Below are positions 1-9,684 of a stretch of 60,559 nt of DNA, piece after piece. Each line of letters opens with the position of its first letter. The stretch's first letter is position 1. Source of the DNA: Clostridiales bacterium (GTDB lineage: Bacteria; Bacillota; Clostridia; Christensenellales; DTU072); NCBI GenBank assembly GCA_012838805.1, contig DUON01000019.1, forward strand, positions 1 through 60,559, read 5' to 3'. The position numbers and the translations under genes were made by a program. Under the pieces are notes generated by a model, which worked only from the letters and a program-made list of their open reading frames with translations, was not told the DNA's origin and did not search any database.

Positions 1-827
1 ATGCTATCAGAGCGATTGATTTGGTAGCCCCCATAGGTAAAGGGCAAAGGGCAATGATAGTATCCCCTCCCAAAGCGGGCAAGACTACTCTTTTGAAGAA
101 GATTGCCCATTCAATTAGCGAAAATTATCCCGAGGTCAAACTTTTGGTTCTACTTATAGACGAAAGACCCGAGGAAGTCACCGACATGCAAAGGTCTATC
201 AAAGGAACGGTCATATACTCCACCTTTGACGAAACCCCCGAACACCACACCAAGGCTTCTGAACTTGTATTGGAAAGAGCCAAGAGGCTGGTAGAGAACG
301 GAGAGGATGTTGTCATCCTTATGGACTCTCTTACAAGACTGGCAAGAGCGTATAACCTTGTTATCGCTCCGACGGGAAGGACGCTCTCTGGCGGTATAGA
401 CCCCGGCGCACTGCACAATCCCAAGAGATTTTTCGGCGCTGCAAGAAATATTGAAAACGGCGGCAGCCTTACCATAATCGCCACCGCTTTAGTAGATACC
501 GGAAGCCGTATGGACGATGTCATCTATGAAGAGTTCAAGGGCACTGGCAATATGGAGATTCATCTTGACAGAAGACTTAGCGAAAAGAGGATATTCCCCG
601 CTATCGACCTAAACCGCAGCGGAACAAGAAGGGAAGAACTGCTGCTTGACCAAAAAGAGCTTGAAGGAATATGGGGCATGAGAAAGATGCTCTCAAACGG
701 CGACAATGTGGACACAACCGAGATACTAATAAATATGCTTGTCAAGACCAATACCAATAAAGAATTTATTGAACAGCTTAATATGCAGCTTATGGCTTTG
801 CAAAAGAAAGGCTATCATATTAGATAA
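1..827 (+). CDS. rho: Transcription termination factor Rho, C-terminal part (5' truncated by window edge)
   Basis: Hexameric RNA helicase/translocase that terminates transcription. The open frame runs from base 3 without a start, so the gene begins upstream; the N-terminal RNA-binding domain is outside the window. What remains (about 274 residues) is the RecA-like ATPase: GKGQR, then the Walker A loop PPKAGKT, the DERPEEV segment, Walker [11 protein letters not shown], the Q-loop/R-loop region through [15 protein letters not shown], and the motor C-terminus with [15 protein letters not shown]. These are textbook Rho motifs and look intact. A sigma-A type promoter just after the stop separates it from fba, although readthrough is possible. 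Identification is very secure; only the 5' boundary is missing. Confidence 0.97.
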   Translation, partial: AIRAIDLVAPIGKGQRAMIVSPPKAGKTTLLKKIAHSISENYPEVKLLVLLIDERPEEVTDMQRSIKGTVIYSTFDETPEHHTKASELVLERAKRLVENGEDVVILMDSLTRLARAYNLVIAPTGRTLSGGIDPGALHNPKRFFGAARNIENGGSLTIIATALVDTGSRMDDVIYEEFKGTGNMEIHLDRRLSEKRIFPAIDLNRSGTRREELLLDQKELEGIWGMRKMLSNGDNVDTTEILINMLVKTNTNKEFIEQLNMQLMALQKKGYHIR

Positions 828-831
828 AGAC

Positions 832-860
832 TGGACCTAAATTAAGATAAGGTGTATAAT
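832..860 (+). promoter_or_regulatory. Sigma-A type promoter for fba
   Basis: A perfect -10 TATAAT (855-860) lies 17 nt after a -35-like TGGACC (832-837, 4 of 6 matches to TTGACA). It sits between the rho stop and an AGGAGG ribosome site about 10 nt before the fba ATG. Inferred by eye. Confidence 0.6.
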
Positions 861-899
861 AGGTAATAAAGAAAAGTTAATATACAGGAGGAACATAAA

Positions 900-1829
900 A
901 TGCCATTAGTAACCAGTAAAAAGATGCTTGAAGATGCCTATAAGGGCAATTATGCCATAGGCGCCTTTAACATTAATAATATGGAAATCCTACAAGGCGT
1001 TGTTCAGGCGGCTAAGGCGGAGAAAGCGCCCCTTATACTTCAAGTCAGCGCTGGAGCGAGAAGATATGCAAGCCCCATATATTTAAGAAAGCTTGTAGAA
1101 GCTGCCGTAGAAGACAGCAATCTTCCCATATGTTTACATTTGGACCATGGCGATTCGTTCGAGCTTTGCAAAGAGAGCATAGACAGCGGCTTTACATCAG
1201 TTATGATAGACGCCTCCCACCACAGCTTTGCAGAGAATATAAAAATTACACGGAATGTGGTCCAGTATGCACATGATAGGGGAGTCGTGGTGGAAGCAGA
1301 GCTTGGACGCCTTGCGGGAATAGAAGACGATGTCAATGTAAGCGACAAAGACGCAGCTTTCACTGACCCCGACCAAGTTCAGGAATTTGTCGCCAAAACA
1401 GGCGTGGACAGTCTTGCCATAGCCATAGGGACAAGCCACGGCGCATTCAAATTCAAGGGAGAGCCCAAACTTAGGTTTGACATACTGCAAGAAGTCGAGA
1501 AGCGTCTTCCCAATTTCCCAATAGTACTTCATGGGGCGTCAAGCGTACCTCAGTATCTTGTCGAACAAATCAACCAATACGGCGGCAATATGCCCGGAGC
1601 AAAGGGCGTGCCCGAAGACATGCTCCGTAAGGCGGCGTCTATGGCGGTTTGTAAGATAAATATTGACTCCGACATCAGAATGGCTGTCACTGCAACTATC
1701 AGAAAGTACTTTGCAGAAAATCCCTCACATTTTGACCCCAGACAATATCTTGGACCCGCAAGAAGCGCGGTGGAGAAATTAGTTAGACACAAGATTGTAA
1801 ACGTGCTGGGCTGTAACGGGAAGGCATAA
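900..1829 (+). CDS. fba: Class II fructose-1,6-bisphosphate aldolase
   Basis: Zinc-dependent glycolytic/gluconeogenic aldolase that cleaves fructose-1,6-bisphosphate to glyceraldehyde-3-phosphate and dihydroxyacetone phosphate in the cytosol. The 309 residues match the usual class II length. The zinc/catalytic segment HLDHGDS (D82, H83), the VEAELGRLAG stretch, the GTSHGAFKF zinc-ligand loop, the LHGASS glycine-rich phosphate loop and the NIDSDIR motif are all present. The ATG follows AGGAGG at good spacing. A promoter upstream and an intrinsic terminator directly after the stop make it a one-gene unit. Another glycolytic gene, gap, lies 6.6 kb downstream. Confidence 0.96.
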   Translation: MPLVTSKKMLEDAYKGNYAIGAFNINNMEILQGVVQAAKAEKAPLILQVSAGARRYASPIYLRKLVEAAVEDSNLPICLHLDHGDSFELCKESIDSGFTSVMIDASHHSFAENIKITRNVVQYAHDRGVVVEAELGRLAGIEDDVNVSDKDAAFTDPDQVQEFVAKTGVDSLAIAIGTSHGAFKFKGEPKLRFDILQEVEKRLPNFPIVLHGASSVPQYLVEQINQYGGNMPGAKGVPEDMLRKAASMAVCKINIDSDIRMAVTATIRKYFAENPSHFDPRQYLGPARSAVEKLVRHKIVNVLGCNGKA

Positions 1830-1839
1830 ATCAATCAAA

Positions 1840-1866
1840 AAAAGCCTATCAAGCCAATAGGCTTTT
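1840..1866 (+). terminator. Intrinsic terminator after fba
   Basis: A perfect 10-bp stem, AAAAGCCTAT (1840-1849) with ATAGGCTTTT (1857-1866), and a 7-nt loop. The A-rich/T-rich arms form the U-tract. It ends only 10 nt before the ATG of the next gene. Confidence 0.85.
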
Positions 1867-1876
1867 AATTTATTCA

Positions 1877-2596
1877 ATGCTTAAAGAAAATGAACAATTT
1901 GAAGACCTTGAAATTGGCGGTCTAAAAATAATTCAATCCAAGTCAGGATATAGATTCACTTCAGACGCAGTCATACTGGCTAACTTCGTCAGAGCTTTGC
2001 CTAATCAGAAAATTGTTGATTTGGGTTCTGGTTCAGGCGTTATTGGGATACTATTGTCGGCAAAAACCAAAGCAACAACGATATATTTGGTGGAGATACA
2101 ACAAAGGCTTGCCGATATGTCTAAAAGAAGTGTTGAGTATAACAATTTAGGCAATAGGATAAAGGTTATCAACGCCCCTATGCAGACTATTCATAAAAAA
2201 ATAGGGAGCGATTTTGATGTCGTGGTGTGCAATCCGCCTTATGAAAAGGCGGACTCTCAAGACATATCGACCCAACAAAACATTTGCAAAAAAGAGCTTC
2301 TTGTTACTTTGAAAGAATGTATCCAATCCGCAAGCAAACTATTAAAGTACGGAGGCAAGCTCTATATGATAAATAAGGTCAAAAGGCTTGCGGACACCAT
2401 TCTTTATTTGAAAGAAAACAATTTGGAACCCAAAAGATTGACTATGATTTATCCCAAAGCCTCCAAGCAGGCTGATACTTTTATTATCGAAGCAAAAAAA
2501 GGCGGGAAACCTCATATGGTGGTGTCTCAACCTTTTATATTAAACAATGAAGACGGCACAATGACAGCTGAGACAAGGAGAATTTACGGCAAATGA
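1877..2596 (+). CDS. tRNA1(Val) (adenine37-N6)-methyltransferase-like, TrmN6/YfiC family
   Basis: SAM-dependent methyltransferase of 239 residues. It shows a Rossmann motif I DLGSGSGVIGILL near residue 47 and the N6-adenine catalytic motif NPPYEK near 117, with the family-typical GYRFTSDAVILANF entry before motif I. In Firmicutes this YabB-type protein is regularly encoded next to rsmI, as here, where the ATGA overlap with rsmI indicates translational coupling. No Shine-Dalgarno is visible before the ATG. The fba terminator ends 10 nt upstream and a TTTAAT hexamer sits 7 nt before the ATG, so the mRNA may be leaderless. The family call is solid, the exact substrate is inferred. Confidence 0.85.
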   Translation: MLKENEQFEDLEIGGLKIIQSKSGYRFTSDAVILANFVRALPNQKIVDLGSGSGVIGILLSAKTKATTIYLVEIQQRLADMSKRSVEYNNLGNRIKVINAPMQTIHKKIGSDFDVVVCNPPYEKADSQDISTQQNICKKELLVTLKECIQSASKLLKYGGKLYMINKVKRLADTILYLKENNLEPKRLTMIYPKASKQADTFIIEAKKGGKPHMVVSQPFILNNEDGTMTAETRRIYGK

Positions 2597-3399
2597 AAGG
2601 CGGGTGTTTTTTGGTCGCAACGCCGATAGGCAACCTTAAAGATATCACCTTAAGAGCCCTTGAGGTGTTGAAAGAAGTCGATATTATCGCTTGTGAGGAC
2701 ACAAGACACACCTTGCGGCTTTTGAACCACTATGGAATAAAAAAGCCGTTAATAAGCTATCATGAACACAAAGAGCAAGAGGGCGCCGCCGAGATAATAG
2801 ACTTGATAAAAAAAGGAAAGAATATCGCTTTGGTCAGCGACGCCGGCATGCCGTGCATAAGTGACCCGGGAGCCTTGCTTGTCAGAGCGTTGAGGGATGA
2901 GGGCATAGATGTCTGGGTCGTACCTGGAGCAAGTGCCTTGACATCTGCCATAAGCCTAAGCGGTTATCAAGGCAATTTTACATTCTTGGGCTTTTTGAAA
3001 GGGCGAAGCAAACAGGTAGAAATGAATATCCGTCAATTTAAGGATATCCATTCAGCGCTTGTTATATACTGTGCCCCACATGACTTGCAAAAGACCTTAG
3101 ACCTTTTATATTCATATTTGGAAAGAAGAAAGGTTTGTGTTGTCAAGGAGATGACCAAGATATATGAAAGCATAACTTATGGCTATTTAGGGGAATTAAA
3201 GGTTGAATCTCCCAAGGGTGAATATGTGATAATTGTCTACCCTCCAGAAAAGATGGAACAAGAAAATAATATTGATATAGAAAAAGAACTTCAAGACCTG
3301 ATAATAAAGGGCATGTCCAAAAAAGACGCAGTAAATTATCTTTGTGAAAAGCATAATCTAAACAAAAATAAGGTCTATTCTGTTTCATTGAAATTATAA
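2593..3399 (+). CDS. rsmI: 16S rRNA (cytidine1402-2'-O)-methyltransferase RsmI
   Basis: Tetrapyrrole-methylase-fold enzyme that 2'-O-methylates C1402 in the ribosomal decoding centre. Its 268 residues include the hallmark N-terminal LVATPIGNLKDITLRA, the ACEDTRHT motif, ALVSDAGMPCISDPG, and VPGASALTSAISLSG followed by FLGFLKGR, as in RsmI proteins. Its ATG overlaps the stop of the upstream methyltransferase (ATGA), so the two form a translation-coupled pair acting on RNA. It ends 3 bp from the stop of the convergent spmB, with no clear terminator between them. Confidence 0.95.
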   Translation: MKGGCFLVATPIGNLKDITLRALEVLKEVDIIACEDTRHTLRLLNHYGIKKPLISYHEHKEQEGAAEIIDLIKKGKNIALVSDAGMPCISDPGALLVRALRDEGIDVWVVPGASALTSAISLSGYQGNFTFLGFLKGRSKQVEMNIRQFKDIHSALVIYCAPHDLQKTLDLLYSYLERRKVCVVKEMTKIYESITYGYLGELKVESPKGEYVIIVYPPEKMEQENNIDIEKELQDLIIKGMSKKDAVNYLCEKHNLNKNKVYSVSLKL

Positions 3400-3402
3400 T
3401 AA

Positions 3403-3903
3403 TCAAAGAATTCTACAAAGCGCACATGACAAAATCGCCCCCAAAAATGTAGCGGCTAAAGAAATAGGTATGGCAAGACCGCTTTTTTTGTCTTTTGAGG
3501 TGGAGAAATAGACCGCTACAATATACAATATGGTATCGCTACAGCCCATAATCACGCTTGCACATCTTGACACATAGCTGTCAACGCCATATTCTTGATA
3601 TATCTTTTCCAATAAGGAAAGGCTGCCGCTTCCAGATAGGGGTCTTAGAATTAATAATTCTGAAAGTTCGGGAGGTATGCCCAAAACCTTGAAAGCTGGA
3701 GAAACTGCTCTTCCAAGCATAGCCGACAGTCCGCTTATTTGCATAAGCTCAATCGCCAAGAGTATCACGGCAATATATGGAAGAATCTTTATTACCAAAG
3801 TTAAGGATTCCTTTGCGCCCTCCACAAAACTATCATAAACGGGTATGTTTTTAATTAGCGCAATTAATAGCGTTATCAATAATAAGACGGGTATTATCAA
3901 CAT
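3403..3903 (-). CDS. spmB: Spore maturation protein SpmB
   Basis: Membrane protein of 166 residues from the nucleoside-recognition (Gate) domain family, needed with SpmA for proper dehydration of the spore core. Several hydrophobic segments are present, with the family motif ILRPLSGSGSLSLL in the middle and a MGCSDTILYIVAVYF stretch, both characteristic of SpmB. The start codon overlaps the spmA stop by one base (TAATG) and has no Shine-Dalgarno, so it should be translated by coupling from spmA. The set mscS-hypothetical-spmA-spmB reads leftward with short gaps and may be one transcript. Confidence 0.93.
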   Translation of the reverse strand: MLIIPVLLLITLLIALIKNIPVYDSFVEGAKESLTLVIKILPYIAVILLAIELMQISGLSAMLGRAVSPAFKVLGIPPELSELLILRPLSGSGSLSLLEKIYQEYGVDSYVSRCASVIMGCSDTILYIVAVYFSTSKDKKSGLAIPISLAATFLGAILSCALCRIL

Positions 3904-4430
3904 TATTTGACAAAGACCTTAACCATAATTACGCCGACAATCGAAGTGAACAAAGTAGCTATCAAAGAGGGGACGATTATGTCGGTTACGCTTCCAAACG
4001 ATGCCCTTAAGGCGACAATTGTGGCGGGTATAAGCTGTATTGAAGTGGAGTTTATGACAATAAGCATGACTTTATTTTTGTGGCGGGTCATCTCTTCTAT
4101 GGATTTTATACCAGTTGGTGTGGCAGCTCCGCCCATGCCTAAAATATTAGCGGACAGATTAAGGGACAAGTATTCATACGCCTTATCCGATTCGCCTTTG
4201 AAAAGAAACCCTATGGGTTTTTTAAGCTTTTTTGCTAAGGATTTGTCAAGATTGGCTTTTTCAAAGATTTTTAGGACGGAAAGCCATACCGCATAGATAG
4301 CGAAAAGCTTTATCGCAAGATAAACACTTGACGTCACGCCGTCGAGCATGCTTGACATCACTTTTTCTGGACTTTGTCTTGTCAATAGGAAAATGGACGC
4401 AAGCATCATTGCGAGGAATACATAATTCAT
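3903..4430 (-). CDS. spmA: Spore maturation protein SpmA
   Basis: Partner of SpmB in spore maturation, a polytopic membrane protein of the nucleoside-recognition domain family. Motif NILGMGGAATPTGIKSIEEM and the NSTSIQLIPATIVALR stretch are diagnostic. The longest frame begins at a TTG (4448), but the ATG at 4430 gives the normal SpmA N-terminus, MNYVFLAMM, and 175 residues, so that start is chosen. Neither start has a ribosome site. The gene lies 32 nt downstream of the hypothetical membrane protein. Its presence argues that the organism makes endospores. Confidence 0.92.
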   Translation of the reverse strand: MNYVFLAMMLASIFLLTRQSPEKVMSSMLDGVTSSVYLAIKLFAIYAVWLSVLKIFEKANLDKSLAKKLKKPIGFLFKGESDKAYEYLSLNLSANILGMGGAATPTGIKSIEEMTRHKNKVMLIVINSTSIQLIPATIVALRASFGSVTDIIVPSLIATLFTSIVGVIMVKVFVK

Positions 4431-4462
4431 ATTAAATAATGTATTCAAAAATTTTGTGGATA

Positions 4463-5020
4463 TTAATTAAAAGGTCGCTTTTTTGACTTCAGCTCCTTTC
4501 TTTTCTGCTCTTTTGCTTGCTCTAAGGCAATTTTTCGCATTTCATTTTCCTTGGACACTTTATCCAAGGCGTCTATAATCAATTGCTGATATGATTTGTG
4601 ATTGTTTTTAATTTCGTCTATATGTTTTGTGCTTAAATGTTCGCTTAGCTCCTTGATATTATTTATATTATTCTTCAATTCATAGAGGTCAAAGGTATGC
4701 TCCAGCTCTTCCATATACCGTATGGCGAAAGCCAAATAGTTTTTTATGTTCAAAAGTTTTATGGTCATGAACTTATCCGAACGGTTATAATCTAATTTTT
4801 TATGGCCTTTCAAGGCTTTTCTTAGGCAATAGATGCATTCGTCAAAGATGGTTCTTTTGCCGAATTGTGCATATAACGCTAACAGTATAAACAAAGAGCA
4901 TAAGAGAAAAAGATACTTTACCCATAGAAATATTTTTATGCTGTCTGTGAAGAATAGTATTGCCATAGCGACAAGGACACAAAAGGAAAGGACGGCAAGG
5001 ATATTAAGAACTTTTTTCAT
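4463..5020 (-). CDS. Unrecognised membrane protein with two N-terminal TM segments and a charged helical tail
   Basis: A 185-residue protein with two hydrophobic helices at about residues 5-27 and 31-52. These are followed by a hydrophilic, probably helical cytosolic region ending in a Lys/Arg/Glu-rich tail (EQAKEQKRKELKSKKRPF). The ATG is preceded by AGGAGG and lies 17 nt inside the end of mscS, so expression is linked to the channel gene. I do not recognise a family. Its place between mscS and spmA on the same strand suggests a membrane-associated role, but no function can be assigned. Confidence 0.7.
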   Translation of the reverse strand: MKKVLNILAVLSFCVLVAMAILFFTDSIKIFLWVKYLFLLCSLFILLALYAQFGKRTIFDECIYCLRKALKGHKKLDYNRSDKFMTIKLLNIKNYLAFAIRYMEELEHTFDLYELKNNINNIKELSEHLSTKHIDEIKNNHKSYQQLIIDALDKVSKENEMRKIALEQAKEQKRKELKSKKRPFN

Positions 5021-5840
5021 TTTTTCCTCCTGTCTTGTCTTTCATATACAAATTCATTCTCCTTAAGGGTATCTCAATGTTGTTTTCCTCAAAAGCAAAA
5101 TATATCTGCTCAATCATATCATAATATACTCCCCAATATTCCTTATTGGGCACCCAAACTCTAAAATTAAAGCCGGCACCGTCATCGGCGTGTTCGCTCA
5201 TTCTGATAAGGGGAGCGGGAGTCTTTAAAACCTTTTCATGATTTTGGGCGATATTTGTCAAGATTTCCTTTACTTTTTTCATATCCGAGCCATACGCCGC
5301 ATAGACCTTAAGGTCAAGTCTTCTTGTGGGTCTGGCGCTGTAATTGATGATGTCGCTGGACACTACTTTTGTATTGTTCAAAACTACTTTTTTATTGTCG
5401 ACCGTTAACAGTTCGGTAGTTAAGATATTAATAGACCTAATAGTGCCCGCAGTACCGCCGATATCCACATAGTCGCCTTCCTTAAAAGGTTTGGTAAAGA
5501 TAATAATAATTCCATTAGCGAAATTGGATAAGCTTCCTTGAAGTGCAAGACCTATGGCAAGACCTGCAGTACCCAAAGCTGCTATCAACCCTGCTGAAGC
5601 TTTGGGGAACAGAATAGCCACCACTACAAAAATCAATACAAGTTTTAGGGCAAGGTTAATAATTGACACGATAAAAGACGCCGTTGCGCCCTCAACGGCT
5701 GTTCTTTGTAGGGAGCTTTTCGAAATTCTGGTTACGGTCTTAATGATTAAAAGCCCCAAAACCAATATTACGATTGCGGAAAGTATATTTAATCCGGTGG
5801 TTTCCAGAAACTCCGTGATTTTATCTAAAAAAGCGTTCAT
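5004..5840 (-). CDS. Small-conductance mechanosensitive channel, MscS family
   Basis: Tension-gated channel that releases solutes on hypoosmotic shock. About 278 residues: a TM near 13-37, a second near 55-82, then the pore-lining TM3 with the Gly/Ala-rich GTAGLAIGLALQGSLSNFANG. The beta domain follows with FKEGDYVDIGGTAGTIRSINILTTEL and then the cytoplasmic cage domain, all in MscS order. The frame is open to a TTG at 5858, but that codon lies upstream of the GGAGG (5845-5849) serving the ATG at 5840, so the ATG is the start. The downstream hypothetical gene overlaps its 3' end. Confidence 0.93.
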   Translation of the reverse strand: MNAFLDKITEFLETTGLNILSAIVILVLGLLIIKTVTRISKSSLQRTAVEGATASFIVSIINLALKLVLIFVVVAILFPKASAGLIAALGTAGLAIGLALQGSLSNFANGIIIIFTKPFKEGDYVDIGGTAGTIRSINILTTELLTVDNKKVVLNNTKVVSSDIINYSARPTRRLDLKVYAAYGSDMKKVKEILTNIAQNHEKVLKTPAPLIRMSEHADDGAGFNFRVWVPNKEYWGVYYDMIEQIYFAFEENNIEIPLRRMNLYMKDKTGGKNEKSS

Positions 5841-5914
5841 TATACCTCCAAAATACAATTATTACATAATATTATCTACATAATAACAAAAAGAAGGTAA
5901 GATTGCCAGTATAA

Positions 5915-5943
5915 TTGACAAAAAAAAATCACCATGATATTAT
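5915..5943 (+). promoter_or_regulatory. Extended -10 sigma-A promoter for leuS
   Basis: Perfect -35 TTGACA (5915-5920), a 17-nt spacer, and -10 TATTAT (5938-5943) preceded by TGA, making an extended -10. The 5' leader before leuS is only about 20-25 nt, leaving no room for a T-box. Confidence 0.8.
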
Positions 5944-5972
5944 AAATTGGTAATTCAGCAAAGAGGTAGACT

Positions 5973-8369
5973 ATGATTAAGGAATACAATCCCCGAGAAA
6001 TTGAAAAGAAATGGCAAAAGTATTGGTATGAGAACAAAATCTTTGAGGTCAAAGAAGACCCCAGCAAAGAAAAGTTTTATGCGTTGATAGAGTTCCCTTA
6101 TCCCTCCGGCAACGGACTGCATGTAGGACATATAAGGGCGTTTTCCTCAATGGAAGTAGTGGCAAGAATGAAAAGACTTCAGGGCTATAATGTGCTTTTT
6201 CCAATAGGTTATGACGCTTTCGGGCTTCCCACCGAGAACTATGCCTTAAAGACAGGTCAGCATCCAAGGATAGTGACAGACAACAATATTGAGAAGTTTG
6301 AACAACAAATGAAAGCCATAGGATATAGCTTTAATTGGGATAGAACGGTGGATACCACCGATGAAAAATATTATAAATGGACACAATGGATATTCTTGCA
6401 GATGTTCAAAAGAGGGCTTGCCTACAAGTCAAAAACACTTGTCAACTTCTGCCCCGACTGCAAAGTAGTGCTTGCCAATGAAGAGTCCCAAAACGGCGTC
6501 TGCGACCGTTGCGGAAGTGAAGTCGTCCAAAAGGAAAAAGATGTTTGGTTTTTGAGGATAAGAAAATATGCTGATAGGCTTTTGAAAGGGCTGGAAAAGG
6601 TAGACTATCCCGAAAAAATAAAAGTCGAACAAAAAAACTGGATAGGCAAGTCTCATGGCGCGGATATCAAGTTTATTGTAAAAGACCAGAATCAGGAATA
6701 TGAGCTTGTTGTATATACCACAAGACCTGACACGATATACGGAGCTACATTTTTGGTTGTCGCACCCGAACATCCCCTTATAGAAAAGTTCTCCAAGAGC
6801 ATAAAAAATATTGAAGAGATTAAAGATTATCAAGCCAAGGCAAAGCTTAAAAAAGAGTTTGAAAGAGTTCATATGACCAAGGAGAAAAGCGGCGTGAAAA
6901 TCGAGGGGATCTCCGCCATAAATCCTTTAACCCAAAAAGAAATTCCAGTCTTTACTGCCGACTATGTCATGATGGACTATGGTACGGGAGCAATAATGGC
7001 AGTACCCGCCCATGACACAAGAGACTATGAATTCGCCAAGAAGTACGGTCTACCTATAATAGAAGTTATCAAAGGCGGAGATATCGAGAAAGAAGCCTAT
7101 GTCTCCAAAGAAGAGGGCGAAATGGTCAATTCGGGTATCTTAAACGGGCTTCAAGTGCCCGAGGCAATCAAAAAGATAATTGAATATATGAAAGAAAAGG
7201 GGATAGGAACGCCCAAGACCGACTACAAAATGAAAGACTGGGCTTTCAACAGACAGAGATATTGGGGAGAACCTATTCCGATAATAAACTGCCAAAAATG
7301 CGGACAAGTTCCCGTTGACGAAAAAGAGCTTCCCCTTGTTTTGCCGCCTATCGACGATTTCTCTCCCTCTGAAGACGGGTCTTCACCCTTAGCCAAAGTC
7401 AAAGACTGGGTGAACACCGTATGTCCCAAATGCGGCGGCAAGGCGACAAGAGAAACCGACACCATGCCCCAGTGGGCGGGCAGTTCATGGTATTTCTTAA
7501 GGTATATGAGTCCACATGACGACAACTATCTTGTCAATCCTGAAGCCTATAAGTATTGGGGGCAAGTGGACTGGTACAACGGGGGCATGGAGCATGTCAC
7601 AAGGCATCTGATTTATTCAAGGTTTTGGAATATGTTTTTGTATGACATTGGTATTGTCGGTCATGAAGAACCGTACGCGAGAAGATCGGCACAAGGGCTT
7701 ATTCTGGGCGCTGACGGTGAGAAAATGAGCAAGTCCAGAAACAATGTTGTCAATCCCGACGATGTCATAAATGAATACGGTGCTGATGTTTTGAGGCTGT
7801 TTATTCTATTTATTGGCGACTACGAAAAAAGCGCCCCTTGGAATCCCGATGCCATAAAAGGCTGTTCAAGGTTTTTGAATAAGCTCTGGAATCTTATGAA
7901 CATGATAGAGGATAAAAAAGCCCAAGGCGTCAATATCGACCTTTGCATAAAGAGAGTCCAAGACGACTATATGGCACTTAAGTTCAATACGGCAATCGCC
8001 CATGTGATGACAATAGTGAATGAGATTTACCAAAGGGGCTATGTGACCAAAGACGAACTTAATAAAATCCTCTTGATTATAAATCCTGTAGCTTCGCATA
8101 TAACAAGCGAAATGTACGAGATGATAAACAATCAGAAAATAGAAAAGGCAAGCTGGCCCAAGTACGACGAAAGGAATCTTGTACAGGACCAAGTTGAGAT
8201 TCCCGTTCAAATAAACGGAAAATTAAGGTCAAGAATAACGGTATCCACAAAAGCTTCTGAAGAAGAGGCGCTGGACGCCGCCAAACAAAACACTAAAGGT
8301 CTGGGGGACTTGACCATTAGAAAAGTAATATATGTGCCGGGTAGGATTATTAACATAATAGCGAAATAA
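5973..8369 (+). CDS. leuS: Leucyl-tRNA synthetase
   Basis: Class I aminoacyl-tRNA synthetase that charges tRNA-Leu. 798 residues is normal for bacterial LeuRS. The HIGH signature is HVGH (residues 50-53) and the KMSKS loop is present near 584 (GEKMSKSRNN). A zinc ribbon with two CxxC pairs begins at CPDCKVV, the inserted editing domain includes TTRPDTIYGATFLVV, and a second Cys-rich insert starts at CQKCGQ. The C-terminal anticodon-binding domain ends in the LeuRS-type VPGRIINIIAK. It is monocistronic, between its own extended -10 promoter and a weak hairpin before gap. No T-box leader is present. Confidence 0.97.
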   Translation: MIKEYNPREIEKKWQKYWYENKIFEVKEDPSKEKFYALIEFPYPSGNGLHVGHIRAFSSMEVVARMKRLQGYNVLFPIGYDAFGLPTENYALKTGQHPRIVTDNNIEKFEQQMKAIGYSFNWDRTVDTTDEKYYKWTQWIFLQMFKRGLAYKSKTLVNFCPDCKVVLANEESQNGVCDRCGSEVVQKEKDVWFLRIRKYADRLLKGLEKVDYPEKIKVEQKNWIGKSHGADIKFIVKDQNQEYELVVYTTRPDTIYGATFLVVAPEHPLIEKFSKSIKNIEEIKDYQAKAKLKKEFERVHMTKEKSGVKIEGISAINPLTQKEIPVFTADYVMMDYGTGAIMAVPAHDTRDYEFAKKYGLPIIEVIKGGDIEKEAYVSKEEGEMVNSGILNGLQVPEAIKKIIEYMKEKGIGTPKTDYKMKDWAFNRQRYWGEPIPIINCQKCGQVPVDEKELPLVLPPIDDFSPSEDGSSPLAKVKDWVNTVCPKCGGKATRETDTMPQWAGSSWYFLRYMSPHDDNYLVNPEAYKYWGQVDWYNGGMEHVTRHLIYSRFWNMFLYDIGIVGHEEPYARRSAQGLILGADGEKMSKSRNNVVNPDDVINEYGADVLRLFILFIGDYEKSAPWNPDAIKGCSRFLNKLWNLMNMIEDKKAQGVNIDLCIKRVQDDYMALKFNTAIAHVMTIVNEIYQRGYVTKDELNKILLIINPVASHITSEMYEMINNQKIEKASWPKYDERNLVQDQVEIPVQINGKLRSRITVSTKASEEEALDAAKQNTKGLGDLTIRKVIYVPGRIINIIAK

Positions 8370-8387
8370 GAAATATTTACTTTTAAT

Positions 8388-8408
8388 TTACTTTAGAAAG
8401 TAATTTTT
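8388..8408 (+). terminator. Weak intrinsic terminator after leuS
   Basis: A 6-bp AT-rich stem, TTACTT with AAGTAA, and a TAGA loop, followed by a run of five T. Low stability, so readthrough into gap is plausible. Confidence 0.45.
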
Positions 8409-8423
8409 CCGAAAAGAATATAT

Positions 8424-8452
8424 TTGATTTTTAATGGGAAAGATATTAAAAT
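8424..8452 (+). promoter_or_regulatory. Sigma-A type promoter for gap
   Basis: -35 TTGATT (8424-8429), a 17-nt spacer and -10 TAAAAT (8447-8452), about 42 nt before the ATG with its AAAGGAGG ribosome site. Confidence 0.6.
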
Positions 8453-8494
8453 AGGTAAAGAATAAATCCATGTTCTTAAAGGAGGATAAAATAG

Positions 8495-9499
<1,005 letters not shown>

Positions 9500-9524
9500 A
9501 AAATAGATAATCTAAGCAAATAAT

Positions 9525-9556
9525 AAGAGACGAACGCTTTGTTCGTCTCTTTTTTA
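9525..9556 (+). terminator. Strong intrinsic terminator after gap
   Basis: An 11-bp stem, AAGAGACGAAC with GTTCGTCTCTT (arms 9525-9535 and 9541-9551), and a GCTTT loop, running into a T tract. Confidence 0.93.
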
Positions 9557-9647
9557 TGACAATATCTTAGCAAATCCAAATAGCAATTCTAAAATAAAGT
9601 AGTTGTTATATTACTCTTTTAATTACTTTTTTTTATAAGGGCTTACA

Positions 9648-9677
9648 TTGACACAAAGGTTGTTAAATTGTTATAAT
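9648..9677 (+). promoter_or_regulatory. Consensus sigma-A promoter abutting an ATG (leaderless arrangement)
   Basis: -35 TTGACA (9648-9653) and -10 TATAAT (9672-9677) both match consensus 6 of 6, with an 18-nt spacer. Only 7 nt separate the -10 from the ATG at 9685, so the expected transcription start falls on or next to the start codon. No Shine-Dalgarno exists. Confidence 0.85.
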
Positions 9678-9684
9678 TAACTGT

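Noticed and set aside
125..523. Long open frame antisense to rho
   Set aside because: Complement-strand shadow of a conserved gene; no ribosome site and no recognisable protein.
3907..4296. 129-codon plus-strand frame over spmA
   Set aside because: Runs opposite the well-supported spmA coding sequence and has no motif or SD.
5841..5858. TTG start giving MscS six extra residues
   Set aside because: The extra codons contain the GGAGG that serves the ATG at 5840.
5859..5972. T-box leader for leuS
   Set aside because: The promoter is too close to the ATG; no specifier hairpin or T-box sequence is present.
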